A stretch of DNA of 64,000 nt from an uncultured Bacteroidales bacterium (GTDB lineage Bacteria; Bacteroidota; Bacteroidia; Bacteroidales; CAIXZF01), in assembly GCA_903923925.1 (NCBI GenBank), contig CAIXZF010000059.1, positions 31,632-95,631 of the forward strand, read 5' to 3'. The notes beneath the pieces are model-generated. The model was not told where the DNA came from, made no database searches, and saw only the letters and a list, made by a program, of their open reading frames with translations. The stretch's first letter is position 1; every line of letters begins with the position of its first letter. Position numbers and translations under genes: made by a program. Positions 26,211 through 36,701 of this stretch are shown piece by piece.

Positions 26211-27590
26211 TTATATGTTAAACTTTTTGATAAGCGCCTGTTGCACAGGTTTTACAAGCTGATCAATATTCCCTGCTCCAAGAGTAAGCAGTATACCTGG
26301 TTTTATTTTCTCTAATTCTATGATTAATTGATAGTTGTCGCAAAGATGTTTGTCTTTGATCTCCATTTTGTTGAAAATCAGCGATGAATCCACACCTTCA
26401 ATAGGGAGTTCTCTTGCCGGGTAAATTTCCAGAAGGTAGCAGCTGTCAAGTAAATCGAGACTTTTAGCAAATCCATCTGCAAAATCTCTTGTTCTTGAAA
26501 ATAAATGTGGCTGAAAAATTCCTGTTATATGCCTGTCGGGCCACATTAAACGGGTAGAATTAATGCAGGCCTTTAGTTCTTCAGGATGATGTGCATAATC
26601 ATCCATATAGATAATGCTTTCAGAGCGTAATTGAATGTCGAACCGACGACGCACTCCTGCATAGGAAAATAATCCATTTTTTAGTTTTTCAACATCAATA
26701 CCACAGTTCAAGGCAACAGCAAGTGCTGCAATAGAATTTTCGACATTAATAATCCCGGGTAAGCCTAGTTTGAAGTCTTTTAGTGCTCCCTGAGGAGTGA
26801 TAAGATCGAAATTATAGTACCCGTTTTCAACTCTTGTATTTACTGCATAATAATCCGATGGACCTGAAAGGCTGTAAGTCTGTACATTGACGCTTTCCTT
26901 TGTATGCAAAAGGATATTAAGTCCTTCTCTCAGAATCAGCGTTCCATTCTCCCTGATATTTGCAGTGAAATCGCCATAGGCTTCTGCCAGCTGTTCCGCA
27001 CTGCCATAAATGTCGAGATGATCAGCGTCAGCAGAAGTTATTACTGCCGTCGATGGAAACAATTGCATAAAAGAGCGGTCGAATTCATCGGCTTCAGTGA
27101 TAACATATTCCCAATCTTTGGATAGGAGCAGGTTCGTATTGTAATTCTTCGAAACTCCACCAAGAAATGCTGCTGATTTTGTACCTGATGCTTTAAACAG
27201 ATGCGCTATAAGGGTAGAAGTAGTGGTTTTTCCATGAGTACCTGCAACTGCTATTGCGTTTTTTTCCAGGGTAAGCAATCCTAGAATTTCTGCGCGTTTT
27301 TTAAGGGGATACGATTTACTAAGAATGTACTGCAATTCAATACTATCAGCAGGAATTGCCGGTGTAAAAATTACCAGCTCTGTGTCGGCAGGAATCTTTT
27401 TCACATCCTCTGAATAATGAATTATAACTCCTTCTGCTTCCAGTTCCATGCTTAATGGTGTACGGGTACGGTCGTAGCCGCTTACTCTGGCTCCTGCAAA
27501 CCTGAAATACCTGGCCAGGGCGCTCATGCCGATGCCGCCGATACCGAGAAGGTAGATTGAATTCAGGTTATTCAGATTCAGTTGATTCAT
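26211..27590 (-). CDS. murC: UDP-N-acetylmuramate-L-alanine ligase MurC
   Basis: 459 residues. An N-terminal Rossmann-like GIGGIGMSALA motif binds the UDP substrate. The ATP P-loop GTHGKTTT is at 117-124, followed by TEADEFDRSFMQL and YMDDYAHHPEELKA, both MurC signatures. It adds L-Ala to UDP-MurNAc, the first amino acid of the peptidoglycan stem, in the cytoplasm. It lies 8 bp after murG and 4 bp before ftsQ. Confidence 0.97.
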   Translation of the reverse strand: MNQLNLNNLNSIYLLGIGGIGMSALARYFRFAGARVSGYDRTRTPLSMELEAEGVIIHYSEDVKKIPADTELVIFTPAIPADSIELQYILSKSYPLKKRAEILGLLTLEKNAIAVAGTHGKTTTSTLIAHLFKASGTKSAAFLGGVSKNYNTNLLLSKDWEYVITEADEFDRSFMQLFPSTAVITSADADHLDIYGSAEQLAEAYGDFTANIRENGTLILREGLNILLHTKESVNVQTYSLSGPSDYYAVNTRVENGYYNFDLITPQGALKDFKLGLPGIINVENSIAALAVALNCGIDVEKLKNGLFSYAGVRRRFDIQLRSESIIYMDDYAHHPEELKACINSTRLMWPDRHITGIFQPHLFSRTRDFADGFAKSLDLLDSCYLLEIYPARELPIEGVDSSLIFNKMEIKDKHLCDNYQLIIELEKIKPGILLTLGAGNIDQLVKPVQQALIKKFNI

Positions 27591-27598
27591 GGTTTATT

Positions 27599-28717
27599 CT
27601 ATTGTTTTTCTTTGTTGAGAAGTGAAATGATTTCTGAAGTTATCTGTGCAATTGCAAAAGGCTTTGCCAGGTTTGCTATGTTGGTATGCAGTGTATTCAG
27701 TCTTTCAGTATTGTAGATCAGCTCAAGTGCCTCATTAATCAGACTTTCGTTTGCTGAACTATCTTTTACCATTATTGCTGCCTGTTTTTCAACAAGTGCT
27801 TTTGCATTTTTTGTCTGATGGTCTTCGGCCACATTTGGCGAAGGCACAAGTATGCTGGGTTTGCCAGCAATGCATAATTCAGAAATTGCAATAGCGCCGG
27901 CTCTTGAAATCACCAGGTCGGCAGCAGCATAGGCCAGATCCATTTCTTTGATGAAGGCAAATGCCTTAACAGACTGGTGGTTATTCTTTTCTACCGAAGC
28001 TTTTGCCTGTGAATAGAAGGATTTGCCTGTTTGCCAGAGTAATTGCACCCCGGATTCTTTGATAGCCTTAAGCTGTCCTTCTATACTCATATTAATCGTT
28101 CTGGCACCAAGACTACCTCCAATAACAAGAATGGTTTTCTTTTCGGCCGATAAGCCAAAATGATTTAATGCTTTTGTTCTCAGATCAGCACCTTCGGCAA
28201 GGAGTTGGATCTCTTTTCTAACTGGATTACCTGTTAATACTACTTTGGCTGCTGGGAACCAGCGTTCCATCCCTTCGTAGGCAACACATATTTTATCAAC
28301 TTTAGCAGCAAGCAGTTTATTCGTAATTCCGGGAAAGGAGTTCTGTTCAAGGATAAGTGTAGGGATCCCCTTGCTGGAAGCCACTCTGAGCGTCGGTCCG
28401 CTGGCATAGCCGCCGGTACCTATAACCACGTCGGGTTTGAACCTGTTAATGATGGATCGGGCTTTTAACAAACTTGCTGTTACTTTTAAGGGAAAGCTGA
28501 GATTCTGAAGTGTAAGTTTTCTTTGTAATCCGCTGATCCATAGACCTTCAATGGTGTATCCAGCTTCCGGAACTTTTTCCATTTCCATTCTTCCCAAAGC
28601 ACCAACAAATAAGAATCCTGCTTCCGGAAAACTTTTTTTCAATGCATCCGCAATAGCAACAGCCGGGAAGATATGTCCCCCGGTACCTCCGCCGCTGATC
28701 AGGAATTTAGGCTGCAT
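27599..28717 (-). CDS. murG: Undecaprenyl-PP-MurNAc-pentapeptide GlcNAc transferase MurG
   Basis: 372 residues of GT28 type. The glycine-rich loop FLISGGGTGGHIFPAVAIADAL is at the N-terminus, with VIGTGGYASGP and the UDP-GlcNAc site ISRAGAIAISELCIAGKPSILVPSPNVAEDHQ near 270-300. It converts lipid I to lipid II at the inner membrane face. Its start overlaps the end of ftsW by 11 bp, which suggests translational coupling. Confidence 0.97.
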   Translation of the reverse strand: MQPKFLISGGGTGGHIFPAVAIADALKKSFPEAGFLFVGALGRMEMEKVPEAGYTIEGLWISGLQRKLTLQNLSFPLKVTASLLKARSIINRFKPDVVIGTGGYASGPTLRVASSKGIPTLILEQNSFPGITNKLLAAKVDKICVAYEGMERWFPAAKVVLTGNPVRKEIQLLAEGADLRTKALNHFGLSAEKKTILVIGGSLGARTINMSIEGQLKAIKESGVQLLWQTGKSFYSQAKASVEKNNHQSVKAFAFIKEMDLAYAAADLVISRAGAIAISELCIAGKPSILVPSPNVAEDHQTKNAKALVEKQAAIMVKDSSANESLINEALELIYNTERLNTLHTNIANLAKPFAIAQITSEIISLLNKEKQ

Positions 28718-29867
28718 TTGCTTCTACAGTTTTAGGTTGATTTTCAGTATCGATTTCTTTGCTTACACTCAACAGGATTCCAATTGAAATACTTGTAAAC
28801 CATATTGATGTTCCTCCCATGCTCACAAAAGGCAGAGGCTGACCGGTTACAGGGAAAATGTGAACTGCCACTGCCATATTAACCATGGCCTGAAACACCA
28901 GGCTGAAACTAATGCCAATGGCAAGGAATGCCCCGAAATCTCCGGGACTTTTCACCACAATCCGGGTTCCCCTGAATAGAAGTATGAGATAAAGCAACAC
29001 AAGTACAAAACCGCCAATTATTCCATATTCTTCAACAATAATGGCGAAAATGAAATCAGAATAGGGGTGAGGCAGAAAGTTTCTTTGTGTAGAACGACCT
29101 GGCATTTTCCCAAAAATTCCACCTGTAGCAATTGCAATTTTTGCCTGTTCTACCTGGTATTCTTCCTCACCTCCGTCGCCATTTGCATAACTCACCAGCC
29201 TGTGATGCCAGGTGCCTAATCGGCCTTGTGCCGGTGAATTGTAAATAATGACAACCAGAATGCCCATTGCTACAATGAATATTCCTATCATAGATATAAT
29301 GTAGCGAAGATTAACACGGCCTATAAACATTAGAACGAGGCAGGTGATAAACAGCATTGCTGCAGTTGACAGGTTCGCCGGAAATATCAGGCCGCAAATT
29401 ATAATAATAGGCGCCAGAATAGGAATAAATGCTGATTTGAAATCTTTTATCTGATCCTGCTTTTTTGTTATCAACCTTGCCACATACATTATGAGCGCCA
29501 ACTTTGCAAAGTCGGAACTCTGAAATGTCAGGTTTATGACAGGAAGTGTTAGCCAGCGGGAAGCTTCGTTGTAATTTGTACCCATGGCAAGTGTTCCTAA
29601 AAGCAGAAATCCTGCAATTACAATGGCTACCTGTGAAATTCTAGAATAGTAATTATATTTTATCAGATGCGTTACATACATCAATCCAAAACCAAACACC
29701 AGTATTATCAGGTGTTTAAGCATGTAGTATTCTGTATTGCCTCCTTGCTTTCTGTAGGCAAGCGATCCGGTAGAGCTGTATACAGCCAATAAAGAAAATA
29801 CCGACAGAATAATTACTACTGCCCATATTACTTTATCACCTTTTATTTTCCTTAAAGCTCCAAACAT
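28707..29867 (-). CDS. ftsW: SEDS peptidoglycan polymerase FtsW
   Basis: 386 residues with about ten membrane segments. SEDS landmarks are present: ASRWLTLPVINLTFQSSDFAKLALIMYVAR, GRLGTWHHRL, and HIFPVTGQPLPFVSMGGTS near the C-terminus. FtsW polymerises glycan from lipid II together with the class B PBP encoded upstream by ftsI. An extended periplasmic loop between these motifs includes YANGDGGEEEYQVEQAKIAI. Confidence 0.96.
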   Translation of the reverse strand: MFGALRKIKGDKVIWAVVIILSVFSLLAVYSSTGSLAYRKQGGNTEYYMLKHLIILVFGFGLMYVTHLIKYNYYSRISQVAIVIAGFLLLGTLAMGTNYNEASRWLTLPVINLTFQSSDFAKLALIMYVARLITKKQDQIKDFKSAFIPILAPIIIICGLIFPANLSTAAMLFITCLVLMFIGRVNLRYIISMIGIFIVAMGILVVIIYNSPAQGRLGTWHHRLVSYANGDGGEEEYQVEQAKIAIATGGIFGKMPGRSTQRNFLPHPYSDFIFAIIVEEYGIIGGFVLVLLYLILLFRGTRIVVKSPGDFGAFLAIGISFSLVFQAMVNMAVAVHIFPVTGQPLPFVSMGGTSIWFTSISIGILLSVSKEIDTENQPKTVEANAA

Positions 29868-29906
29868 TTTACCGGATGTTAATATTTAGTTTTTTTAATT
29901 GGGTAA

Positions 29907-31244
29907 TTACAAACTCTTTACAGCTTCTTTAAATAAATCGCCGCGTTCTTCGTAGTTCTCAAACAAATCGAAACTTGCGCAGGCTGGCGATAAAAGCACC
30001 ACATCATCTTGTTTTCCATGACGATACGCAATTGCAACTGCTTCTTCCATCGATTTCGTCTGATACATTTCTATGCCCGTACTGTAAAAAGTGTCAATTA
30101 GTTTTTCGTTGTCCATACCAAGACAGATTATTGCTTTTACTTTTTGCTTTACTAGTTCTTCAAGCATTGAATAATCATTGCCCTTATCTACCCCGCCTGC
30201 TATCCAGATTATTTTTTTTGTAAAGGATTCAAGAGCATACCAGGTGGAATTCACATTGGTGGCTTTTGAATCATTAATAAATTCAATCCCATGGATATTG
30301 GCAACAAATTCAAGCCGGTGTTCAATATGCTGGAAATCTGAAAGGCATTCTTTCACTGTGTCTTTACGTATATCCAATACTCTCGCAGCAATACCTGCTG
30401 CCATAGAATTGTATATATTGTGTTTTCCCTGTAATGCTAATGCCTCTAATGTCATGGTAAGGGTGTTAGATTGTATGTTAATTATTAAATTAGTATCTTG
30501 AATGTGAGCTCCTTCTGCAACATCATTTTTGATGGAAAACGGATAGAGTTTCTGATTTAATTGCCTCTTTTTCAGCTCTTTGGTAATCACTTCATCATCC
30601 ATGCAGTAAATAAAATTGTCGCTGTGTTGCTGATTATTGATAATCCGGAGTTTTGAATTTGTATATTCCTGGAAATCATAGTTGTACCTGTCGAGATGAT
30701 CGGGTGTAATATTCATTAGTACAGCGGTGTCTGCTTTAAATTTAAACATTCCATCCAGCTGAAAACTACTGATTTCCAATACGTAATACTCAAAATTGTT
30801 TTCTGCAACCTGCCAGGCAAAACTTCTTCCTATATTTCCTGCCAAGCCTGCATTCAAACCTGCTTTTTTAAGAATATTATAGGTTAACAGAGTAGTGGTT
30901 GTTTTGCCATTACTCCCGGTGATGCAGGTTTTATGTGCAGAAGTGTACCTGGAGGCAAATTCGATTTCAGAAATCACAGGGATTCTGTTTTCTTTTGCCT
31001 TTTGGATAATTGCTGCTGTATCTGGTATTCCCGGACTTTTTACGATCTCATCAGCCTGGAGGACAAGATTTTCGCTATGTTTTCCCTCTTCAAAACGGAT
31101 TCCGCCCTCATTGAGAAAATCGGCATACTTAAGCGCTACTTTTCCTTTATCGGAAACAAAAACGTCATAGCCATGCTTAGAAGCAAGCCAGGCTGCGCCT
31201 GTTCCACTTTCTCCTGCACCTAATATGACGATTTTTTTCCCCAT
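29907..31244 (-). CDS. murD: UDP-MurNAc-L-alanine-D-glutamate ligase MurD
   Basis: 445 residues. The ATP P-loop GSNGKTTT is at 110-117, with the UDP-binding VILGAGESGTGAAWLA at the N-terminus, HRLEFVANIHGIEFINDSKATN in the middle and LSPACASFDLFENYEERGDLF at the end, all MurD hallmarks. It adds D-Glu to UDP-MurNAc-L-Ala. It lies 26 bp after mraY and 39 bp before ftsW. Confidence 0.97.
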   Translation of the reverse strand: MGKKIVILGAGESGTGAAWLASKHGYDVFVSDKGKVALKYADFLNEGGIRFEEGKHSENLVLQADEIVKSPGIPDTAAIIQKAKENRIPVISEIEFASRYTSAHKTCITGSNGKTTTTLLTYNILKKAGLNAGLAGNIGRSFAWQVAENNFEYYVLEISSFQLDGMFKFKADTAVLMNITPDHLDRYNYDFQEYTNSKLRIINNQQHSDNFIYCMDDEVITKELKKRQLNQKLYPFSIKNDVAEGAHIQDTNLIINIQSNTLTMTLEALALQGKHNIYNSMAAGIAARVLDIRKDTVKECLSDFQHIEHRLEFVANIHGIEFINDSKATNVNSTWYALESFTKKIIWIAGGVDKGNDYSMLEELVKQKVKAIICLGMDNEKLIDTFYSTGIEMYQTKSMEEAVAIAYRHGKQDDVVLLSPACASFDLFENYEERGDLFKEAVKSL

Positions 31245-31270
31245 TTATAATATCTTGTTATTTGTTGAGT

Positions 31271-32524
31271 CTAACGTAGTTTCAGTGTTACTATAGTGAA
31301 AATTGCAAGCATAATTCCTACAATGAAAAACCGCATTACGATTTTGGGTTCTGCATAATTAAGTTTCTGATAATGATGATGTAATGGCGACATTTTGAAT
31401 ATCCTCCTGCCTTCTCCGTATTTTCTTTTAGTGTATTTGAAATAACTCACCTGTAGAATCACTGAAAGGCTTTCTGCAAGAAATACTCCGCATAAAATCG
31501 GAATAAGTAATTCTTTACGGATCATTATCGCAAATACTGCTATGATACCGCCAATGGATAAACTCCCTGTATCACCCATAAAAACCTGGGCCGGGTTCGT
31601 ATTGTACCAAAGAAATCCCACACAAGCCCCTACAAAGGCGCTTATGTATATTGCCAGCTCGCCGGTGTTCGGAATATACATGATATTCAGATAGTTGGCG
31701 AATACGGTATTTCCAGACACGTAGGCCAGAATACCGAGAGTAACTCCTATAATTGCAGATGTTCCGGTGGCAAGGCCATCCAGACCATCGGTGAGGTTGG
31801 CGCCGTTGGAGACTGCTGCAATAATCAATATTACGATAGGGATAAATACCAGGAATGCCCATTTTCTGTAATTTGGTCCCATCCAGATCAGCAGATATGC
31901 ATAGTCAAATTCATGATTCTTCATGAACGGAATAGTGGTTTTTGTTGATTTTATAACTTCATGCGGAAATAGGTTCCTGGTCGAATGTTCATTGTCAATG
32001 TTGAAGGCTGTTTTTGATATTACAAAGCCCTGTGAGGTTGATTTTTCTTTTATTACAACACTATCGTTGAAGTAAAGAGTAGTCCCTACAATTATCCCAA
32101 GAATTACCTGGGCCAGAATTTTGAATTTACCTGCAAGTCCTGCCTTATCTTTTCTGAAAACTTTGATGTAATCGTCAATAAATCCGAAAATCCCCATCCA
32201 AATGGTAGTGAATATTATGAGAATTATATAGATGTTATCAAGTTTTGCAAAAAGCAGCGTAGGTATGAGAATTGCACCAAGAATGATAAGTCCGCCCATA
32301 GTAGGTGTGCCTTTTTTTGCAAGCTGACCTTCAAGACCAAGGTCGCGAACAAGTTCTCCTACCTGTTTTTTGCGGAGTAAGTTGATGAGGCTCTTGCCGA
32401 AAATCAGGGAAATCAGCAAAGAGGTGAAAACCGCCATGCCTGCCCGGAATGAAATGTATCTGAATACTCCCGCGCCGGGAACATCAAACGCTTTATCCAG
32501 ATAATCAAACAGGTAGTATAACAT
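31271..32524 (-). CDS. mraY: Phospho-MurNAc-pentapeptide transferase MraY
   Basis: 417 residues, about 55 longer than the E. coli enzyme. Ten or so membrane helices carry [21 protein letters not shown] (catalytic Asp pair), [12 protein letters not shown] and SPLHHHYQ. The additional length is mostly one insertion near residues 150-220 (between LYFNDSVV and the helix starting KWAFLVF), usual in Bacteroidota MraY. It attaches UDP-MurNAc-pentapeptide to undecaprenyl phosphate, making lipid I. Confidence 0.97.
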   Translation of the reverse strand: MLYYLFDYLDKAFDVPGAGVFRYISFRAGMAVFTSLLISLIFGKSLINLLRKKQVGELVRDLGLEGQLAKKGTPTMGGLIILGAILIPTLLFAKLDNIYIILIIFTTIWMGIFGFIDDYIKVFRKDKAGLAGKFKILAQVILGIIVGTTLYFNDSVVIKEKSTSQGFVISKTAFNIDNEHSTRNLFPHEVIKSTKTTIPFMKNHEFDYAYLLIWMGPNYRKWAFLVFIPIVILIIAAVSNGANLTDGLDGLATGTSAIIGVTLGILAYVSGNTVFANYLNIMYIPNTGELAIYISAFVGACVGFLWYNTNPAQVFMGDTGSLSIGGIIAVFAIMIRKELLIPILCGVFLAESLSVILQVSYFKYTKRKYGEGRRIFKMSPLHHHYQKLNYAEPKIVMRFFIVGIMLAIFTIVTLKLR

Positions 32525-32541
32525 ACTTTTGTTTTCTTTGG

Positions 32542-34029
32542 TTAATTGTTGTCCTGAATTTCTTTCTGAGAATCCTGAATGCCAAATGCTTCCCTGATCA
32601 ATGCTTTGTCGTCGAAAGGGTATTTAATCCCTTTTATTTCCTGGTATTTTTCGTGACCTTTTCCGGCCACGAGAATAATGTCGCCGCTTCTGGCCATACT
32701 GCAAGCTGCTGCAATAGCCTCTTTTCTGTTAACTATGGTGATAACCTTTCTCAATTCTGAAGGGTCAATACCTTTTTTCATTTCCTCAAGTATCATTTCT
32801 GGTTCTTCAGACCGCGGATTGTCGGAAGTAAGAATTACTTTGTTGCTCATTTGTGCTGCAATGCCTGCCATTACCGGCCTTTTGCTTCTGTCGCGGTCGC
32901 CACCGGCACCAATAACCGTAATGAGCTGTTCATTATGAGTACGGATTTCATTGATAGTAGAGAGCACATTCTTTACAGCATCAGGGGTATGCGCATAATC
33001 CACTATGGCAATTACGCCTTCGTTGCTGATAATATGATCGAAACGGCCCTCCACCGGTCTGATCTCGCTGAGTATGGTAAGCACATCAGATGGATCCTCG
33101 CCGAGTAATACGGCTGTTGAATAAATTGCAAGAATATTGGAAGCATTGAAATTGCCCACAAGCCTGGTCCAGATTTCGCGTCCGTCAATTTTTAACTGCA
33201 TTCCGTCGAACCTGTTTTCCATCACTTTTGCACGGAAAGTAGCCATCGATTTTAAACCATAGGTATGTATTTTAGCTCTGGTATTCTGAACCATCACCAT
33301 ACCGTTCTTATCATCAAGATTTACGAGTGCAAATGCTGATGATGGTAATTGGTTGAAGAAGGTTTTTTTGGCCTTTAGATAAGCATCAAATGTTTCGTGA
33401 AAATCGAGATGATCGTGGGTGAGATTCGTAAAAACACCTCCGGTAAATTGCAAACCACTTATTCTTTTCTGCGCTATGGCATGCGAACTTACTTCCATAA
33501 AACAGTACCCGCAGCCGTCGTTTACCATTTCACCCATTAACTCATTAAGCGCCAATGCATCTGGAGTAGTATGGGTTGACGGGATATTCCTTTCATTTAT
33601 TTTATTTACAACGGTTGACAGCAGACCACTTTTATAACCAAGGTCAAGAAAGGTATCGTGCAAAAGACTTGCAGTGGTGGTTTTGCCGTTAGTTCCTGTA
33701 ATTCCTACGGTTTTAAGTTTTTCGGAGGGTGTGTCATGGAAATTAGAGGCAACAAATCCTAAAGCGGCTGCACTATCCGTAACCCTTATGTAGGATATCC
33801 CATCAACAAGATTCGTTGGTAAGGTTTCGCATAAGATGGAAGTTGCACCCTTTTCAATAGCCTGTCCGATAAAGTCATGACCGTCTGATTTCAGACCTTT
33901 CACGGCAATAAATAAGGTGCCTTTTTCAATTTTTCTTGAATCAAACTGAACTGATAACACAGCAATATCGGCAGGACCTGCAATTTCCAGCAGCCCGGTA
34001 CGATAGATGATGTCTCTCAATGTTTTCAT
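32542..34029 (-). CDS. murE: UDP-MurNAc-tripeptide synthetase MurE, meso-DAP type
   Basis: 495 residues. The P-loop GTNGKTTT is at 112-119, HTTPD and EVSSHA follow, and the substrate-specificity motif DNPR is at 403-406. In known MurE enzymes DNPR selects meso-diaminopimelate; Lys-adding enzymes differ here. It adds the third amino acid to the stem peptide. It is separated from ftsI by 3 bp and from mraY by 17 bp. Confidence 0.96.
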   Translation of the reverse strand: MKTLRDIIYRTGLLEIAGPADIAVLSVQFDSRKIEKGTLFIAVKGLKSDGHDFIGQAIEKGATSILCETLPTNLVDGISYIRVTDSAAALGFVASNFHDTPSEKLKTVGITGTNGKTTTASLLHDTFLDLGYKSGLLSTVVNKINERNIPSTHTTPDALALNELMGEMVNDGCGYCFMEVSSHAIAQKRISGLQFTGGVFTNLTHDHLDFHETFDAYLKAKKTFFNQLPSSAFALVNLDDKNGMVMVQNTRAKIHTYGLKSMATFRAKVMENRFDGMQLKIDGREIWTRLVGNFNASNILAIYSTAVLLGEDPSDVLTILSEIRPVEGRFDHIISNEGVIAIVDYAHTPDAVKNVLSTINEIRTHNEQLITVIGAGGDRDRSKRPVMAGIAAQMSNKVILTSDNPRSEEPEMILEEMKKGIDPSELRKVITIVNRKEAIAAACSMARSGDIILVAGKGHEKYQEIKGIKYPFDDKALIREAFGIQDSQKEIQDNN

Positions 34030-34032
34030 ATG

Positions 34033-36135
34033 TTAAATTGATGCAAGTTCAAGTACTACCAGCGTTCTGTTTGTGCATTTCACACCAGGAGCAGGGCTTT
34101 GTTTTCTGATCACACCTTTTCCACTGAGTTTCACCTTTAATCCCATTTTCTCGAGCAGATAAACTCCGTCCTTTACACTCATCCCTGTAACATTTGGTAA
34201 AATACCATCCGTAAAATTTCTGGGAACCAGGGTGTTGCCTGTACTGTCGCTTATTGTTGCCACCCAAACTGAGCTCGGATCCTGAGTGCTGTAGGTATAG
34301 GCCAATGCTGTGTAGATTTTCTGAAGATCTTTCTGGTAGCCGCCTGTAGCCAGCGGGAAATCGGTGCTGTTCGGTATATTTTTTTTCTCCTGATGAATGT
34401 CGGGTTGAGTAGCATAAACCTTGTCTGCAATCTCCTTGAAAACGGGTGCAGCAACAGCGCTTCCGTAATATTTTCCTTTTGAAGGATTATTAATTACTAC
34501 AATGCATGAATATTTAGGGTTGTCGGCAGGGAAATAACCTACGAAGGAAGCCTTATAGTTTTCGTGATCGTAACCGTCGCTGAGGTTGGCGATCTGAGCA
34601 GTTCCGGTTTTTCCTGCAATTTTATAGACTGAATTGAAGAGATTTTTTGCAGTGCCGTTTGTAACAACTCCTTCGAGCATTGCTTTTGCCTTGCGGATTG
34701 TTTCTTTCGAACAGATTGCCTTATTTGTTATTACCGGCGAGAATGATTTAATCACCTGCCCTGATTGACGGATTTCCTTCACAAACATTGGTTTTACCAT
34801 CACTCCGTCGTTGGCAACTGCATTGTAAAAATTCAGTGTTTGAAGCGGAGTAATAGCCAATTCATATCCCACCGACATCCATGCAAGTGAGTAACAATCT
34901 GTCCAAACCTTACTTTTTGTTGATTTGATTTTAGGCGTGGCTTCTCCCGGTATATCGAGATCAAGTGATTTATTCAGCCCCATGCGGTAGAGGCCGTCAA
35001 TAAATTTTTCTGGTTCCTTTGCATATGCTTTGTAGATTATTTTTGATACACCAATGTTGGAACTGTGTTCAAAAACAGCCTTAACAGAAATTCGTCCCAG
35101 TCCGCCTTCATGGTCTTTCATCTGCTGATTGCAGAAAAAATGCACACCTCTTTCGGTATCAATAGTGTCTGTTATGTTTATTCTTCCGTCGTCAAGAGCT
35201 ACCATAAGGCTCGGGAGTTTGAATGTTGATCCGGGTTCTGAGGCTTCTGCAAGCGCATAATTCATTACTTCCTGGTAGCTTCCGTCGCCCATTCTTGTGA
35301 GGTTGGCTATCGCTTTAATTTGTCCGGTGGCAACTTCCATCAGAATTGTGCAGCCATGGTCGGCTTCGTTCAGTTGTAAGGTGCGCATCAGGGCATCTTC
35401 TGCAACATCCTGTATGTTAATGTCTATAGTGGTTACAATATCGTAGCCGTCTTTTGGTTCAATCTCATTTTTATAGCTTACTGGCATCCATGCGCCATTG
35501 GAAAGTTTACGCATAAGTCTCTTGCCGCTTACACCTTCGAGATATTGGGTGTAACCGCCTTCAAGTCCTACTTTATATCCTTTCCTTTCAAATCCGATTG
35601 TTCTTGCAGCCAGATGTTTAAATGGTATTTCACGTTTGCTTCTTTCAATAGGTACAAGCCCGCCTTTAAACCGTCCAAGCCTGAAAATAGGGAAGGAGCG
35701 CATCTTTTTTAACTGGGTGTAAGTAACATTCCTTTTAAGCAGAAGGAATCTTTCCTTATCATCCCAACCCTGCTCCAGCAGACGCTTGTATTCCATTCTG
35801 CTCTTGTCGTTAAATAACTTTGAAAGACTTCTGGATAAAGAGTCCACATTGTCACGAAAAAATTCTTCGTCGTAGTAGGTTGTACCTAAATCCATGCCCA
35901 CATCGAAAATAGGAATAGATGTTGCAAGTATACTTCCGTCACAGTCAAGAATTGTCCCTCTGATTTCATCAATCGGGAAATAACGAAGGGTGTTCAATTC
36001 TACCTTTTTGCGTAATGCATCACCTTCAACAAATTGAATATGAATTACTTTGATTATAATTCCTACACCAAACAGGAATACAACCAGGTAAACCAGGTAA
36101 ACTCTCCACAATATGTCGCGTTTTGCGTCTTTCAC
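34033..36135 (-). CDS. ftsI: Class B penicillin-binding protein (FtsI/PBP3) with C-terminal PASTA domain
   Basis: 700 residues. An N-terminal membrane helix is at about 12-32, then the pedestal domain. The transpeptidase triad is STFK with nucleophile Ser303, SSN near 357 (EHSSNIGVSK), and KTGTA at 509-513. The last 65 residues form one PASTA domain (PNVTGMSVKDGVYLLEKMGLKV...SPAPGVK). It cross-links septal peptidoglycan, paired with FtsW. Its start overlaps ftsL by 4 bp. Confidence 0.96.
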   Translation of the reverse strand: MKDAKRDILWRVYLVYLVVFLFGVGIIIKVIHIQFVEGDALRKKVELNTLRYFPIDEIRGTILDCDGSILATSIPIFDVGMDLGTTYYDEEFFRDNVDSLSRSLSKLFNDKSRMEYKRLLEQGWDDKERFLLLKRNVTYTQLKKMRSFPIFRLGRFKGGLVPIERSKREIPFKHLAARTIGFERKGYKVGLEGGYTQYLEGVSGKRLMRKLSNGAWMPVSYKNEIEPKDGYDIVTTIDINIQDVAEDALMRTLQLNEADHGCTILMEVATGQIKAIANLTRMGDGSYQEVMNYALAEASEPGSTFKLPSLMVALDDGRINITDTIDTERGVHFFCNQQMKDHEGGLGRISVKAVFEHSSNIGVSKIIYKAYAKEPEKFIDGLYRMGLNKSLDLDIPGEATPKIKSTKSKVWTDCYSLAWMSVGYELAITPLQTLNFYNAVANDGVMVKPMFVKEIRQSGQVIKSFSPVITNKAICSKETIRKAKAMLEGVVTNGTAKNLFNSVYKIAGKTGTAQIANLSDGYDHENYKASFVGYFPADNPKYSCIVVINNPSKGKYYGSAVAAPVFKEIADKVYATQPDIHQEKKNIPNSTDFPLATGGYQKDLQKIYTALAYTYSTQDPSSVWVATISDSTGNTLVPRNFTDGILPNVTGMSVKDGVYLLEKMGLKVKLSGKGVIRKQSPAPGVKCTNRTLVVLELASI

Positions 36136-36701
36136 TCTTCTCCGATTATTGGTAACCAGTAAACTTTGTTTTTATCTGTATTAACCTGATCTGTCTTAAT
36201 AAAAATCTTTTCCGGAGGAACAACAGACTCCTTCAAACCTGTTCCAATCAACCTTTTCAGAACTTCAGATTGCTTACTGAGAAGCATGAGCTGCGATTTG
36301 GTTGTAATGTGCTCGTAGCGTAATTCCTTCAGATCATGCTTGGTGCGATCTGTTATTCTTACCATCTTCTCAGCATAATAAGTATTTGCAATATATATAA
36401 TGGCAAGAAAAGTCAGAAAAAAGAAGTATGGCACCGATTTCAGCATATTATCCTTAGTCAGGAAAGTGCCGTTAATGATACTTAGAAAGAATTCAGAGAT
36501 AAAAACGACAATACTTTTCCCTTTGCTTTTCTTTTCTTTACGTTCCGCTGCTGCTTTAGATTTTTCCTTTGGCTCTTTAGCTGTTTCTTTCACCTCAGTT
36601 TCACCTTCTTTCACAGCAGCGGCCTTCCGTGGGCGTTCTGCCTTTGGTTCAGTCTGATTTGACTGTAGTATGGGGTTGATATGTTCTTCGGGCGCTTTCA
36701 T
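36132..36701 (-). CDS. ftsL: FtsL-like division protein
   Basis: 189 residues. A long cytoplasmic N-terminus (about 1-65) is extremely rich in Lys, Glu and Ala (for example KETAKEPKEKSKAAAERKEKK). One membrane helix lies at about 91-110 (VPYFFFLTFLAIIYIANTYY), followed by a heptad-like helical stretch (residues 115-155). The topology, size and position between rsmH and ftsI match the Bacteroidota FtsL-like family. Sequence conservation alone would not suffice. It overlaps neighbours by 4 bp on both sides. Confidence 0.85.
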   Translation of the reverse strand: MKAPEEHINPILQSNQTEPKAERPRKAAAVKEGETEVKETAKEPKEKSKAAAERKEKKSKGKSIVVFISEFFLSIINGTFLTKDNMLKSVPYFFFLTFLAIIYIANTYYAEKMVRITDRTKHDLKELRYEHITTKSQLMLLSKQSEVLKRLIGTGLKESVVPPEKIFIKTDQVNTDKNKVYWLPIIGEE